DNA of 64,000 nt from Tupaia tana (GCA_026018925.1 JAKSZU010000031.1:9810967-9874966); one strand, 5' to 3'. Counted from the stretch's first letter, positions 10,790 through 22,076 are shown. Notes: generated by a model not told the origin, from the letters alone. Made by a program: numbers and translations.

Positions 10790-10990
10790 CAAACAGGTTC
10801 TCTTGGTGTCCTGACCCTCCCGTCTCAGCCTACCAGCTGGGACTACAGACGCACACCACCACACCCCGCTCTTTTCCAGATAAAGTCTCACCATGTCGCC
10901 CAGGTGAGCCTTGAACCCCCAGACTTCCTGTGTCAGCTTCCCTGAGCCCCTGGGATGACAGGTGCATGCAACCCCACTCGGACTTCAGAT
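10790..10990 (-). repeat. 7SL-derived (Alu/FLAM-like) SINE, decayed
   Basis: Read on the minus strand it shows two 7SL-type halves. One has GTAGTCCCAGCTGGTAGGCT and GGTGTGGTGGTGTGCG. The other has CACCTGTCATCCCAGG, GGTTCAAGGCTCACCTGGGC and GACATGGTGAGAC. These are hallmarks of Alu-domain SINEs known only from Euarchontoglires. It is the only such copy in the window and is heavily mutated, so it is an old relic beside the tRNA-SINE flood. A direct 7SL RNA pseudogene is less likely, because the halves keep the Alu-type order without the S domain. Confidence 0.75.
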
Positions 10991-11535
10991 CTGAAGGGCA
11001 TCAAACCTGAGACATCCACGGGGTCCCAGTTCGTGGGACAGAGCTTCTTAGCCACACAGACGTCCAGACACAATGCTCAACAGTTTAATAATAAACACCT
11101 AATCTAAAACAAAACCAACAGAGCCGGAGAACTACGTGACTCCACAGTCCTGAGGATAAATTCAGTGATTTGCGTAGAGACTACTCAGCAAAGTATTCAC
11201 AGCAGATACAGAATGTCTAGATTAAAAATGAAAAAAAAAAAAAAAAAAAAGCCAAGTTAAAAAAAAAAAGTAAAATGAGGTAAACTACTGGTAATCCTTT
11301 TTTTTAAGCTCAGAATAACATCAATCTTTGACAGGATTTGGCAAACGCTATCTTATTTATATTCATTGTATCCAACTGCAAACCAGTAGTTCTAATATGT
11401 TGATATATAAGGTTAATTCATTTCATCTCTCTTTGGAGGAAGCGATCACACAGATGTTCCTCTGTGTTTGCACACTACTTTTTTGCTTGCTTTGCTCTAA
11501 GCTCACCATTATTCTTATTATTTTTTTAAACCAAG
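10991..11535. other. Unassigned AT-rich stretch
   Basis: Contains A-runs at about 11230-11270 and a T-run at about 11299. No gene seen. Confidence 0.45.
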
Positions 11536-11539
11536 CTTA

Positions 11540-11869
11540 TGTTTTCAAACTACCACTTTCACCCAGAAAGAAAGATTATTGGACAGTTACTTTCGTTTCC
11601 CCAAAGCGTTTCAGGAGAAGAGAGCAAGCCAGATCACATCGGATACGTTATTACAGGGGGTCTCACAGACATTGAATGCAGCACCACAGATAACCACACA
11701 AGCTTTCCCTAGTCCCCGGCAACAGCAACAGCGTGCAAATATGTATCTCTCAGGGTCCAGACTAGACTCTTCCACGTACTCAGGGAATCCTTACCCCACC
11801 TGCTATGGAGTTATTCCAGAAAGGGAAAGCAACAGAAACACACAGACTTCCTTTGAAGTCCTACGATGA
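11540..11869 (+). other. Open frame with Q-rich patch, unassigned
   Basis: An open frame of about 110 codons ends in TGA at 11867-11869, and AATAAA follows at about 11874. It contains a polar stretch with a short Q-run (PSPRQQQQRANMYLSG) and Ser/Tyr-rich sequence ending TQTSFEVLR. A pyrimidine-rich stretch and AG (AAACCAAG, about 11528-11535) precede it and could act as a splice acceptor. I do not recognise the protein. It could be a terminal exon, an old retrocopy (an A-run lies at about 11931) or chance. No start codon decides its left edge. Confidence 0.2.
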
Positions 11870-11944
11870 AAGCAAATAAAGCCAGGAACCATTTTCTGTC
11901 ATCACTTATCTCAACATCGTAGAGAGAAAGGAAAAAAAAAAAAA

Positions 11945-13095
11945 TTAGAAAAAGTTCAACTCACCAGGCTTTATATGGCTTTCAGGTGGGGCTTCTCACC
12001 GGGAGATTCAAACACGCTTCAAGGATCCCAAACAGCTTTGCACAACAATCACTGTGGACAGACAGCACCCCAGCCCCCAAGTTGCCAGTGTGTGGACAAC
12101 CCTCGGCCAGCCCGGGCAGTTATAGCTTCACCATTGTTGGCTGTAAAGTCATCAGTGGGTAATTGGTGAATCTATCATTAAAAAGTTATTTAACTGCATG
12201 TGTTTCTCCAGCTTGCCTTCCTCCATGCCCGGCATGTTTCTGATCTCAATCAGAAGGAAGCTGGGCTTCCTTAACCAAGTCATCACTCGGGAGGAGTTTC
12301 GTGAACCAGCTCACCTGTTGGCTCCCTGACCTGGGGGGAAAAAAAAAACAACAAACACAAAAAAAAAACAAGCAATGCTGCCCCATAGCATTTCCTGTGT
12401 GCACTTCATTTTGCATGTCACCGTCTACCACAGGGAATCAGAGCGTGTGTTCACGGAGAGGGGACACACCCACACCATGGGTGGCACAGACAAGTGGTGG
12501 TGATGGCTTTTCTCTCCGTGACCGCACGGAAAAAGCAGGTGAGGAGGGCACGGCGAGGTTGCATTTTTAATCACCTGGCAGCCTGCTGCAGGCCAGCTTT
12601 GCTCTCCTCTGAGGGAAGTGAGTGATACGCACCCACACCACCGCACAACACAAAGAGCCTTAAGGAATTCATTCTCTTTGTCAACACCAACGGTTAGGCA
12701 ATGGGGCAAAGCCTCCACCGAGCTCTGTGGGTGGAACTGGGAGGGACCCGTCTATACTGACGGGACAAGCAGGCCAGGACTCTTCTGACCTGACACCGGG
12801 GAAGACGACTCCCAGCGTCTCCTCTTTGATTGGGTTCTTGGTGTCTTTCTGTTTTATTTCGGGAACAAGGAAAACCAGAAGCAAACAAGAGAAGAGACAC
12901 ACCGTACTCAGCCGTCGGTGTTGGTACGCTTCTCTCTCCTAAAAACAGCGCTTGTGTTTAATTACGCTCTGTGTCTCTGGCTCTCTGTAGGTACTCAGAT
13001 AATTCAGCTACAACGTAGTGGGTGTCAACCTCGTTTCCATTCCTAATAATAACCACGGATTTTGGCACAGGAAAACCTGAAAACGTATAAATGCG
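11945..13095. other. Unassigned non-coding stretch
   Basis: No gene, RNA or nameable repeat. Short A-rich runs lie at about 12340-12370. Confidence 0.45.
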
Positions 13096-13099
13096 TGTT

Positions 13100-13372
13100 T
13101 TCAGTTTTGCCAGAGGACTCCTGCACCTGCTGGAGAGAGACAGGGGGGCGAGGGGAGACAGAGACAGAGAGACAGAGAAAAGGGACAGTGAGAAAGCACC
13201 TCTCCCCCACCATGGGACATCATCACACTGCAATTGCTTCTCCATGGGTCTTTCAGGATTTGGGGCACACACACACATGCACTTGGCATGTTTTCTTAAG
13301 TTCCCGGTCGTCACTTAAACCACAGGTAGGCCATATGGAATCCAGTCGCCTTAGCACACCACCAGCTGGCCC
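13100..13372 (-). repeat. tSINE-C
   Basis: Antisense copy with TTTGCCAGAGGACTCCTGCA, the CTCTCCCCCACCATGGGACA centre and head end CACCACCAGCTGGCCCT. CpG-poor and old. Confidence 0.78.
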
Positions 13373-13417
13373 TGAAACACTCACTTTTTAAACGGTTATA
13401 CATATATAAACATATAG

Positions 13418-13500
13418 TTTTTTGGAAAAGTCATGACATATTTTTGTATAGGAAAACATATATATATATTTTTCTATGACATATTTGCATAGAAATATAT
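13418..13500. repeat. Mariner-type MITE (family M1), partial
   Basis: TTTTTTGGAAAAGTCATGAC resembles the left part of the M1 copy at 36298. The right part has dissolved into AT repeats. Confidence 0.4.
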
Positions 13501-13504
13501 ATAT

Positions 13505-13717
13505 ATATTTTTTTTTCTTGCCATAGGGCATATGTGCTTATCAGAGAAAGACAGAGAGACAGGAAAAGTAAGAAGTGACTCCCCAGGGAGACGGCCACAC
13601 AGGAATCCATTCTCCGTTCTCCTCTCAGAATGTGGGGCATGGAAGTATACGCAGCTGGTGTCTTTTTCAGGCCATGTGGGATCCAGTGTCTCCACCACCA
13701 TGCCACTTGCTAGCCCT
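13505..13717 (-). repeat. tSINE-C/A, shortened
   Basis: Antisense tail CTTGCCATAGGGCATATGTG through head end CATGCCACTTGCTAGCCCT. The middle is shorter than in full copies. Confidence 0.75.
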
Positions 13718-13735
13718 TAAAACATGTCTGTTATT

Positions 13736-13997
13736 GGGAACCAGCAGTTAGCGTAATGGCTATGTCGCTGGACTCCCATGTAGTCGACCGCGGTTCGCGT
13801 CCTGGACCCGGTGGCTTAAACTCAAGCTGGGCGCATGTGCGTGTGTGCCCAAGATCCCGAGAGGAGAATGGAGGAGAACGGATTGCGGTGTGACCATCCC
13901 CCCTAGGGGGGTGATTTCTCACTTTCTGTCTCTCTGTCTCTCTCTGTCTGTCTGGCGAGCGCATGCGCCCTACAGCAAAAACCTCTCAAAAAAAAAA
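13736..13997 (+). repeat. tSINE-A, young
   Basis: Full-length, CpG-rich copy (GGTTCGCGTCCTGGACCCGG). The 12-bp TSD ATGTCTGTTATT is perfect (13724-13735 and 13998-14009). Confidence 0.93.
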
Positions 13998-14009
13998 ATG
14001 TCTGTTATT

Positions 14010-14254
14010 ACAAGAGGGTGTGTGTACTCACCAGAGAGAGACAGGGAGAGAGAGAAAGCACACCCTTTTAATGGGGCTTGCCTGCCACGGTCCCCTCTCT
14101 TCCATTTCTCTTTCCCAGGAGGATCAGGGGCACTCATGTACATGCACCTGGTACATGTTTCAAGGCACCAGGGCTGGGATCCAAACTGTGTTCAGTCATG
14201 CAGGATCTCACTCCAGATGCACCAGGCTTAACCACTGTGCCCAGGGACTGGCCC
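14010..14254 (-). repeat. tSINE-C
   Basis: Antisense copy: GTGTACTCACCAGAGAGAGA to head end GTGCCCAGGGACTGGCCCT. Old and CpG-poor. Confidence 0.75.
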
Positions 14255-14340
14255 TGAAAAATACGTTCACATGAACAAGTGTGGCTTGGATATCAGCAAT
14301 GTGTGTGTCTTCTAGTGTCTCCATGAAATATACTTCTTAA

Positions 14341-14590
14341 GGGACCAGCAGATGCCATAGTGGTTATGTTGCTGGACTCCCACATGGCCGACCCCAGTTC
14401 GAGTCCCAGACCCGATGGCTTCAAACTCACATCAGGTGCATGTGCGTGCATGCCCAAAATCCCAGGAGGAGAACGGAGGAGATGGGATTACGGCCTGGCC
14501 GCACGGGGGTGAGTTCTCACTTTCTGTCTCTCTCTCTCTGTCTGTCTCTCCAGCGAGTGCACGTGCCCTACAGCAAAAATCCTCCTCTTC
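14341..14590 (+). repeat. tSINE-A
   Basis: Head GGGACCAGCAGATGCCATAG and tail GTGCCCTACAGCAAAAATCC. Intermediate age. Confidence 0.87.
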
Positions 14591-14599
14591 CCCATAAGA

Positions 14600-15587
14600 A
14601 AGAAAGAAGGAAATGTACGTGTTGCACACCCCAGTGAAGGATCCACATGTCCGCACGCCTCATGATGTGTCTGGTCAGACAATGCTTTAAAGTCCAGATT
14701 TTAGCGCCTACGACTTGACCGATCTCTGCAGTTTTAATCCCAGGGCAAGGTGTCTGCTCCTCCTCATCCTTCCTCTAGCTAATAGCTTCAGCGGTCCTGG
14801 AAATGAACATGTGTGAAGGAGGCTTTCTGGCTTTCCCGTTCGCCGTCCACCCTCAGCCCCAGCTGGGGCTACTTGTTCCCGTGTGTCAGGAGTGTGGAGG
14901 GAAAACTGGAAAAGGCATAGGACATTCTCTTGCTGGTAGACAGGAGAGGGTTTCAGACAAGCCGGAAGCTGGTCCTTTCTCTGATGGGCACCTTCCTGGG
15001 GTCTTGAGAACCATCCCTTCTTGATTTCCCCATCTGCCACTCCTGTGGACAGCATCCACTCTCTCCAGCTGGTTTTCTAGTCATCCCTTTCTGTGTGTGT
15101 CCCATCCTCTTTCCAGAAGGCCTCGTTGAGCAAAAGCCTATATTTCAACAGACTTCTCTTGTGTCAGTGCTCATCCTGTCATGGAGGTCACTCGGCCTGG
15201 CGGGTTTGCTCGAGAGGTTCTGGGGTGCCGCTTATCCCAACACATTCTCTTCGCGGACTGTCTCTACCAGCTGTGCCGAGGCTGCTCCGTCACCTCTTTC
15301 CCTCTGTCTGAGTTACCTGGCCGACATCTCCTCCCTGGACTAGGTCACAAGAGGTGCATGGTCTGATCGTGTAACAACATGGCTCCAAACGCTACAGACA
15401 CATCTTCACAAACCCCTTCTCTGCCTTCACACCTTCAGGATGGAGTCAGAGATTCACAGAGTTCTCAGCCTCTCCATAGAAGGTTTCTGAAGGGCACTTG
15501 TTCTTAGCACCGTGGCCAGCGATCCTGTCGACTGGACAGCTGGTTACAATAAATATGCCCCCCCCCAGCCTGGTTGATCTTAAGAAG
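14600..15587. other. Unassigned non-coding stretch
   Basis: No coding exon, RNA or repeat that I can support. Confidence 0.45.
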
Positions 15588-15775
15588 TGGGAGTCAGACA
15601 GGCACGGATCCAACCCTGATTCTAGCACCTGAGCGACCTCCAGAAAGCATGTCAGCCCTTGGGACAACAGCTTTCTCACCTCGAAGGTGGGTGGAAGAAA
15701 ATACTCGCATTCTTGATTGGAGGTGATGGCCCAGGGTACGGTGCATGGCAAGATAAAGATTATTTTTTAGAGTAC
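15588..15775 (-). repeat. MIR-type ancient SINE
   Basis: Follows the complementary MIR layout: GGGAGTCAGACAGGCACGG, a decayed core, CCTTGGGACAACAGCTTTCT, CACCTCGAAGGTGGG, then the CCCAGGGTACGGTGCATGGC end. It predates the placental radiation. Confidence 0.55.
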
Positions 15776-15789
15776 AGAAGGGAGAAGAT

Positions 15790-16050
15790 TTCCTTTTTTT
15801 AAACGGAGTCATTTATATATTTCTATTCATCATTAGAGAGAGCATAGAAATGCATAAGAAAGAGAGGGGAAAAAACCACCGTCAAAGGGTTTGGTAGCAC
15901 AATGAATCCCCCTTCCCGGCCCGTCGAGATCTTGGGCATATGCATGCACATAACTAGTGTATTTCATGTAGACCAGGCCAGGGATTTGAACCCACAGTCA
16001 GCAGTGTGGCTTCCAGCAGTGCAGTTCAGTATGCTACCAACTGACCACAG
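15790..16050 (-). repeat. Old tRNA-derived SINE
   Basis: Antisense: AGAGAGAGCATAGAAATGCA, GAGATCTTGGGCATATGCAT, box B complement GATTTGAACCCACAGTCAGC. Only loosely like family A. Confidence 0.55.
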
Positions 16051-16059
16051 GTTGAGCCT

Positions 16060-16781
16060 GGATTTTCTTTACCAAAGCCGTGAAAACCACCGTGCTTTGA
16101 GCTTGCACAAAACGGGGGCACCGCTACATGACTCTGCAGGCATGAACCTCCCTGACAGACCCTACCAGCACCTTGCAGGAATGCGCGAGCCCACACCGGT
16201 CAGGCCTTCTTCCTTAGGACTCGACCCAAGAAGGGGCCCAGGGAGACACTGTGGTGGAAAACGTTGCAGACCCCGAGAATGAGGGCAGGAAGCAATCACT
16301 AGGGCTTAGCAAGCAAACACTCAGTCACCAAGAGTGAGCACAGAGCCCCGTGCGTGAGCAAGGCTTGGTAATCATAGGGCCCTGAATCGAGGAACGGGCA
16401 TCTCCATGCACAGCAGCAATGTAGCTTCTCCCAGAAGGACTCTCCTGCCAGCCACGCGGAGGGCGGGGGCCCGGGGGCCCAGCAGACAGTACAGCCTTCC
16501 TCCTCACTGCCTCACCCGCGCTGGCACAGAAGCTGCTGCCCGACCTCGGTGTGCACCGGCACGGACTCCACTTCTCCACCCAGCCTCTGCCACCTTCCCA
16601 AAGGCCAGTAACACCAACACATCCCAAGAGTCCTCCTATCTCCGTGGCTACCGAAATGGAGGTACCGCGATGGCGTCGGGCACACGCGCATAGGAGACCA
16701 CCCCCCAGGATCCTGCTCTGTGTTTCGTGGGCTGGGGCAGAGTTACGGAAAAGTCTGAGTCATTTCGGGGGCTGACTTTTT
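16060..16781. other. Unassigned GC-rich stretch
   Basis: No gene or nameable repeat. Local GC is high at about 16430-16520. Confidence 0.45.
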
Positions 16782-16793
16782 GGTTATTAGGGA

Positions 16794-17027
16794 GGTTTTC
16801 GCTTTTCGCCAGACAGACAGAGAGAGACAGAGAGATAGAAAGAGAGAAATCACCCCCCAGGGGGGATGGTCACGCCGCAATCCCTTCTCCTCCATTCTCC
16901 CTCGGGATCTTGGGCACGCACGCACACGTGCCTGGCGTGAGTTTTAAGCCACCGGGTCCGGGACGCGAACCGCGGTCGACTACATGGGAGTCCAGCGACA
17001 TAGCCATTATGCTAACTGCTGGTTCCC
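16794..17027 (-). repeat. tSINE-A, young, without poly(A) tail
   Basis: CpG-rich antisense copy with a perfect 12-bp TSD, GGTTATTAGGGA (16782-16793 and 17028-17039). It starts directly in GGTTTTCGCTTTTCGCCAG, lacks the usual T run and has a shortened tail domain. Confidence 0.9.
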
Positions 17028-17039
17028 GGTTATTAGGGA

Positions 17040-17592
17040 TTTTTAAATGATCATTCGTTTCCCGTTCCTCCTTTCTCCATAAAAGATTGCATTTGGGGGT
17101 TTGAAGTGATAGCTGTATTGTTAAACTCCCAACGAAGTCCTACGAAATGACCTTTCTCTAAACGGCATTCCAGTGTACTCCAGGAGGGAGTCACGGAACA
17201 GACGGCCTCCAAGCTTCTCTCGGAGGAGTTTCAATGGCCCTAGGAAATTGAGTTGAAAGAGATGCTTTTCAAATGTTATTCTTTACGCATTAGTACCTCG
17301 GCAGCCAACAAACATATTCTGTTGAAATACGGCCACAAAAGAACAAAACACGTCCATTGTACCTGTCTGGACCTCATTGATGGATCTGTTCACTTCACCT
17401 AGCGTACGACTCTCAAACCAGTGCAATGATATGCAAACGTGTACGTCCATGCACCTATATATTATATATCAAGATCTTTCATCCTAGCCTTCTTCAAACC
17501 ATACACATACATATTGATATCTAGGAAGGAGGTATATTTGTGTAACTTAAATCTATTTAAATTACATATAATGACCCTCCTCCTTAGCTTTC
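17040..17592. other. Unassigned AT-rich stretch
   Basis: Unique-looking; no feature supported. Confidence 0.45.
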
Positions 17593-17597
17593 TTGGG

Positions 17598-17858
17598 CTT
17601 TCTTTTTTTTTTTTTTAATTGCCAGAGGACGTGTGTGCTCATCTGACAGTGACTCAGACAGACGGGGGGCTGGACAAACACCCTCCAATGGGGTGCAGTC
17701 ACACTGCAATCCCTTCTCCTCCATTCTCCATCCTGTCAGGATTTGGGGCACACATGCATACACACCTGGCATGGTTTTCAAGGCACCAGGGTCAAGATAG
17801 GAACTGCAGTTGGCCATGTGGGATTAGGCTTCCTTAACCACTAGGCTACGATAGCCAC
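17598..17858 (-). repeat. tSINE-C
   Basis: Antisense T run, ATTGCCAGAGGACGTGTGTG, CCAATGGGGTGCAGTCACAC and a decayed head end. Confidence 0.78.
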
Positions 17859-17859
17859 C

Positions 17860-18033
17860 ATGTGGCATAGTGGCTGTGGCACTGGACTCCCACATGGCTG
17901 GCTGACTGTGGTTCGAGCCCTGGATCTGCAGCTTGAAACTCACTCCGGGCGTGTGTGCCCAAAATTGCAAGAGGAGAATGGAAGAGAAGGGGTTGCAATG
18001 TGGCCATCCCCACTGAGAGGTGAGTTCTCACTT

Positions 18034-18064
<31 letters not shown>

Positions 18065-18129
18065 GCCTCTGTCTGTCTCCAGCGAACACATGCGACTTAT
18101 AGCAAAGAGTTCTCTAAAAAAAAAAAAAA
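17860..18129 (+). repeat. tSINE-A/C (older copy)
   Basis: TGTGGCATAGTGGCTGTGGC head, box B GGTTCGAGCCC, tail GACTTATAGCAAAGAGTTCT with an A run. It abuts the previous SINE head to head. Confidence 0.82.
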
Positions 18130-18865
18130 GTAGACTATCCTTGATGGCAGGACTGGGAGTGTTTAAGCGAGCACGTGGCCCGTGGGCCGAGGCGGGCCAC
18201 GTCTGTACGGCAGTGTTTGCAGGCTTAGGAGATGACGAGGAAGCTAGAGGAATTGGAAAGGGTGCATGGCATCTCCAGGTGCTGTGCAAAGCCTGACAAA
18301 GCCTGCCAGCACGTTGCCCCAGGCACGTCTCAGGTCTTGACTCACTGTGTCCCTTTGAGACTCAGCTCTGCCAGCTCTGGGGCTTTCCAAAGGCCGCGGG
18401 GAGAAAGAGCGCAGCCCGTCACCTCACGCCTGCTCTGGCCAGCTAAGGAGCGAGAAGGAGACCTGTGCTCCTGAGGAAGCCAGAGCTCAAGGCCAGAGCA
18501 GCATTCAAAGAAAATGTAGCCTAAGAGGAAACACAATGCGCAATTCAAATGTGGGAGCACTAGGATCAAGACAGCCAAAGAAGGAAGCTGGAAAAATCAC
18601 TCCCGCGCCTATGCAACCGCATGATCACGTTGATACATTGTGCGTGAGCGAACACTCTCTGTTTACTCATGTTTAGTCATTCCATCGGTTGTTTATAAGC
18701 GTTTTGTATCACTGTACCATAGTTTACCGCATCTTCTCTGTTGAAGTTTCAATCTTAAATTGTCAGGAAAAGATGGACCATTTCCTGGGAGAAAACTAAA
18801 CCGTCACTGATGGAAGGAAACACACCTTCCCTTGGCATCGCAGCTGTCCGTCTCTGGCTGTTAGA
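18130..18865. other. Unassigned non-coding stretch
   Basis: No gene, RNA or repeat supported. Confidence 0.45.
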
Positions 18866-18878
18866 TCTAGGGAAAGCT

Positions 18879-19179
18879 TGGGACCAGCAGTTAGCATAAT
18901 GGCTATGTCGCTGAACTCCCATGTAGGTGACTACGGTTCGAGTCCTGGACCCGGTGGCTTAAACTCACGCTGGGCGCGTGTGCGTGCGTGCCAAGATCCC
19001 AAAAGGAGAATGGAGGAGAAGGGATTGCAGCGTGGCCATCTCCCCTGGGGGGGTGATTTCTTGCTTTCTGTCTCTCTGTCTCTCTCTGTCTTTCTGGTGA
19101 GTGCATGCACCCTATAGCAAAAACCTCTCAAAAAATAAAAATAAAAATAAAAATAAAATAAAATAAAATAAAAAACACG
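18879..19179 (+). repeat. tSINE-A with long (AAAAT)n tail
   Basis: Full-length copy with a tail expanded to about 45 bp of (AAAAT)n. The 10-bp TSD AGGGAAAGCT is perfect (18869-18878 and 19180-19189). Confidence 0.9.
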
Positions 19180-19424
19180 AGGGAAAGCTAGAGGACTGCC
19201 TTTCTCTGACGTGCAAGGCACATCCCCTACAACAAGTCTTCGTTCTTTTCCACTCTGGCTGCTAAGAAAGCACTGGGGTACTCGGGTTTTGTTTTTAAAG
19301 CAAAGAGGCGTCTCCCACCCTACGCCAGAGATGTTTCTGGAGTGCAGAAAATAAGACCCGAACAATGACGTGAGCCATGCTTTCACCTGTGCAGCAAGCA
19401 GGGTCAGGCCAGCCCCACGGGGCG

Positions 19425-19684
19425 GAGGTCAAGGGAGATGCAGGAAGAGCTGGGTGGTAAACCTCGGTTCAAATCCTCGCTCGGGGTCATGGTGAACATG
19501 CTGCGTATGTGCGCACGTGCCGAGGTCCTAGATGGGACGGAAGAATGGAGGGCAAGAAAGGAGTCCACAGCATCACCGGGTTCCCTGACGCTGGAACGCT
19601 GGAACGGGACAACTGGCATGGCCACGCTCCATTGGGTGACTCTCTCTCTCGCTCTTGCACGCCTGGTATGGATATAGGAAAATA
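19425..19684 (+). repeat. Old tRNA-derived SINE
   Basis: Box B GGTTCAAATCCTCGC, GTATGTGCGCACGTGCC, GGACGGAAGAATGGAGG, CTCTCTCTCGCTC. The order follows family A but the sequence is strongly diverged. Confidence 0.55.
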
Positions 19685-19689
19685 ACGTT

Positions 19690-20200
19690 TCCCAAGCTCC
19701 CTGTATCTTTTCTGTGACTGCCATGACAGATCTGTTGACAGTTCCACAGCAGTGACCAGGACTCCCTGCCAGCACGTGGTTCCATTCCAAACGTGGCACA
19801 GCAGACTCCATCCCACACGTCGTGCCCGGAGCAGCTGTGTCCACAAGGCAGAGGTCACGCTCCAGGAAGCCTCCTACCTCTGCTCTTTTCTCTTCCCACA
19901 ACTCTCTCTGACAGAGTGTGTACCTGAGAGACAGAGACAGAGACAAGCACCTTCTACGGGATCTGCTCACGCCGCCGTCTCCATGCTCTGGGCCTCCAAC
20001 TGGGGGACTCTGGGCACTCACTGTGGCGTCCAGTGTACCTCGGGCTGGCCCAGCGGGGGCTCCAACCACCAACGTGGCCGAGTGGAGTCAGCTTCTCTCG
20101 GGCAGCACATGGCTGCTGTACTTGGGAACAGGCCCTGTTTTTGCAGCAAATCTGGAGGAGGTTTTAAAAGCCAGGCAACCCCTAAACTCCTAAGAAACCC
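19690..20200. other. Diverged sequence, possibly an old SINE at about 19885-20120
   Basis: CCTGAGAGACAGAGACAGAG and following C-rich blocks hint at an old antisense tSINE-D. The rest is unassigned. Confidence 0.3.
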
Positions 20201-20202
20201 GG

Positions 20203-20480
20203 TAGGGAACCAGAGCTCATGTAATGGTTACGTCACTGTCACTGGACTCCCATGTAGTCAATGGCGGTTCGAGCCCCGGACCGGGCAGCTTAAAACTCAT
20301 GCAGGGTGCGTGTGTGTGCATGACTAAAATCCCAAGGGGAGATTGGGAGAGAAGAGATTGCAGCATAGCCAGCCCCCCTGGGGGGTGATTTCTCACTTTC
20401 TGTCTTCTCTGTCTCTTTCTGTGTCTCTGGCGAGCTCACATACCCTATAGCAAAAATCTCTCTCAAAAAAAAAAAAAAAT
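20203..20480 (+). repeat. tSINE-A
   Basis: Head AACCAGAGCTCATGTAATGG, with a small duplication (GTCACTGTCACTGG), and tail CCCTATAGCAAAAATCTCTC-An. Confidence 0.87.
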
Positions 20481-20775
20481 AGAAGCCAAGTATAACATAT
20501 CCCTCCTATGGAGATCAATTCCAGCCCGTAGGTTATCACTGATATTTTCAATACACAGGACTGCTTGTTGAGATCATGTTCCCTTTAAAAAATATTTCTT
20601 TTTATGTAATGAATAAACAAAAATGTGATGCATAGGAAAGGAAAATAATTCTCTCACGTGTGTCCATCCAGAGAATGGAAGTCAGTGGGAATGGGAGTTC
20701 TTAAGACTCTGGCTGGTGAGGGCGGGCATCGCAAAGGGACCTCACCAATGTGTGTGGGATGAATCTATATCTATA

Positions 20776-21440
20776 TGGGTTGAATCATGTCCCCCCAAAT
20801 AGGTAGGCACACCCCTAGGACTTGGGAAGGTGAGCTTATTTGGAAACAAGGTCTTTACAGGGCTAGCTGGCTCATGCCATGCACTCTTTTTTTTTTTTTT
20901 TTTTCTTTTTTTGGAGAGGTTTTTGCTATAGGGCGCGTGCGCTCGCCAGACAGACAGAGAGAGACAGAGAGACAGAAAGCAGGAAATCACCCCCCAGGGG
21001 GGATGGCCACGCCGCAATCCCTTCTCCTCCATTCTCCTCTCGGGATCTTGGGCACGCACGCACACGCGCCCGGCGTGAGTTTAAGCCGCCGGGTCCGGGA
21101 CTCGAACCGCGGTCGACTACGTGGGAGTCCAGCGACATAGCCATTACGCTAACTGCTGGTACCATGCCATGCACTCTTTAGGGTCGATTCAAACCCAGTT
21201 GGACGGCTGTCCTTGTAAAAGAAGGACATTTTGACACAAACACACACAGAGAGGGAAGGATGACCGAAAACCAGCTGAAGACAGAAGCCCACAGCAGACC
21301 CTGTCTCCGGAGCCCCCAGAAGGAGTGGACCCTGCCAACTGATCTAGAACCCTGGGCTCCATAACGGGGCAAGAACACATTTTGGTCGTACAGGTCACCC
21401 TGTTTGTATGACTCTGTTATGGCAGCCGTCCTAATACACT
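20776..21440 (+). mobile_element. MLT1-family (ERVL-MaLR) solo LTR, split by a SINE
   Basis: Recognisable LTR landmarks in order: TGGGTTGAATCATGTCCCCC, TTATTTGGAAACAAGGTCTT, CTCCATAACGGGGC and TGTTATGGCAGCCGTCCTAA. No internal region is seen, so this is an ancient solo LTR fossil. A young tSINE-A sits within it. The family is older than the placental orders. Confidence 0.75.
20890..21163 (-). repeat. tSINE-A, young, inside an MLT1 LTR
   Basis: CpG-rich and near-consensus, with the perfect 16-bp TSD ATGCCATGCACTCTTT (20874-20889 and 21164-21179). Confidence 0.94.
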
Positions 21441-22049
21441 CAGAGTTCATGAATGAGGCCATCTGCGACCCAATCCCTGCGTCCCAATCCCCTGGGAATT
21501 GGCTCAGGGACTGGCTGCTCTGAGGATGTGTGCCCTCCCCGGGAAATCACAACTGCATTAAATGGGGAGAACGACATAGTTGTCTTAGACCTACACCGCG
21601 TGTGCTCACCCCCTGGCCTCTTGTCATCAGACGCACGCATTGCACCCAGCAGGAAACTGGGGCCCAGAGGCTTGGCTATTTGACATGATTATTTCTCCTG
21701 AACCCCCAGTTTCCCTGCTCCCCGGCCTTGGGTTACACCACACATACACCCCATGTTTCACCGTCTGGAACGTTCACATTTCTATTCCTCCCCGAAAGGT
21801 CCTATCCTCACCCTTCACCAAGTACATGCAACGAAGCAGAGACGGGTACGAAAAAGTTCTTTCACAGCATGGAAAACAAAACAAAAAAAGGCCAAAAGAC
21901 AGATGAGACCTAAGAAGGCGACACCGACGGGGCAATTTTTAAAAATGACTGCTTCCCTGCCGCCCTGGCTTTCGTTTGCCACCAGTATTCCGCAGGGCTT
22001 TGCTAAGGGACAAGGGACCAGCTAAGGGCAATGCTCACGGAGGTGCAGA
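21441..22049. other. Unassigned stretch upstream of the CpG island
   Basis: No repeat or coding feature supported. CpG density rises towards the right. Confidence 0.45.
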
Positions 22050-22065
22050 GGCAGAGCAGTCCTAG

Positions 22066-22076
22066 TGCGCATGCGC
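22066..22076. promoter_or_regulatory. NRF1-type palindrome
   Basis: TGCGCATGCGC, an exact match to the core GCGCATGCGC bound by NRF1, 477 bp upstream of the ATG. Binding itself is inferred. Confidence 0.6.

Noticed and set aside
13736-13810. Possible tRNA genes from SINE heads
   Set aside because: Box A and box B are present, but the cloverleaf arms do not pair and each sits at the start of a SINE.
20879-21181. Recurring 60-100-codon frames on both strands in SINEs
   Set aside because: The tSINE-A consensus is open in both directions. The same pseudo-protein recurs dozens of times with the SINE, so it is not a gene family.
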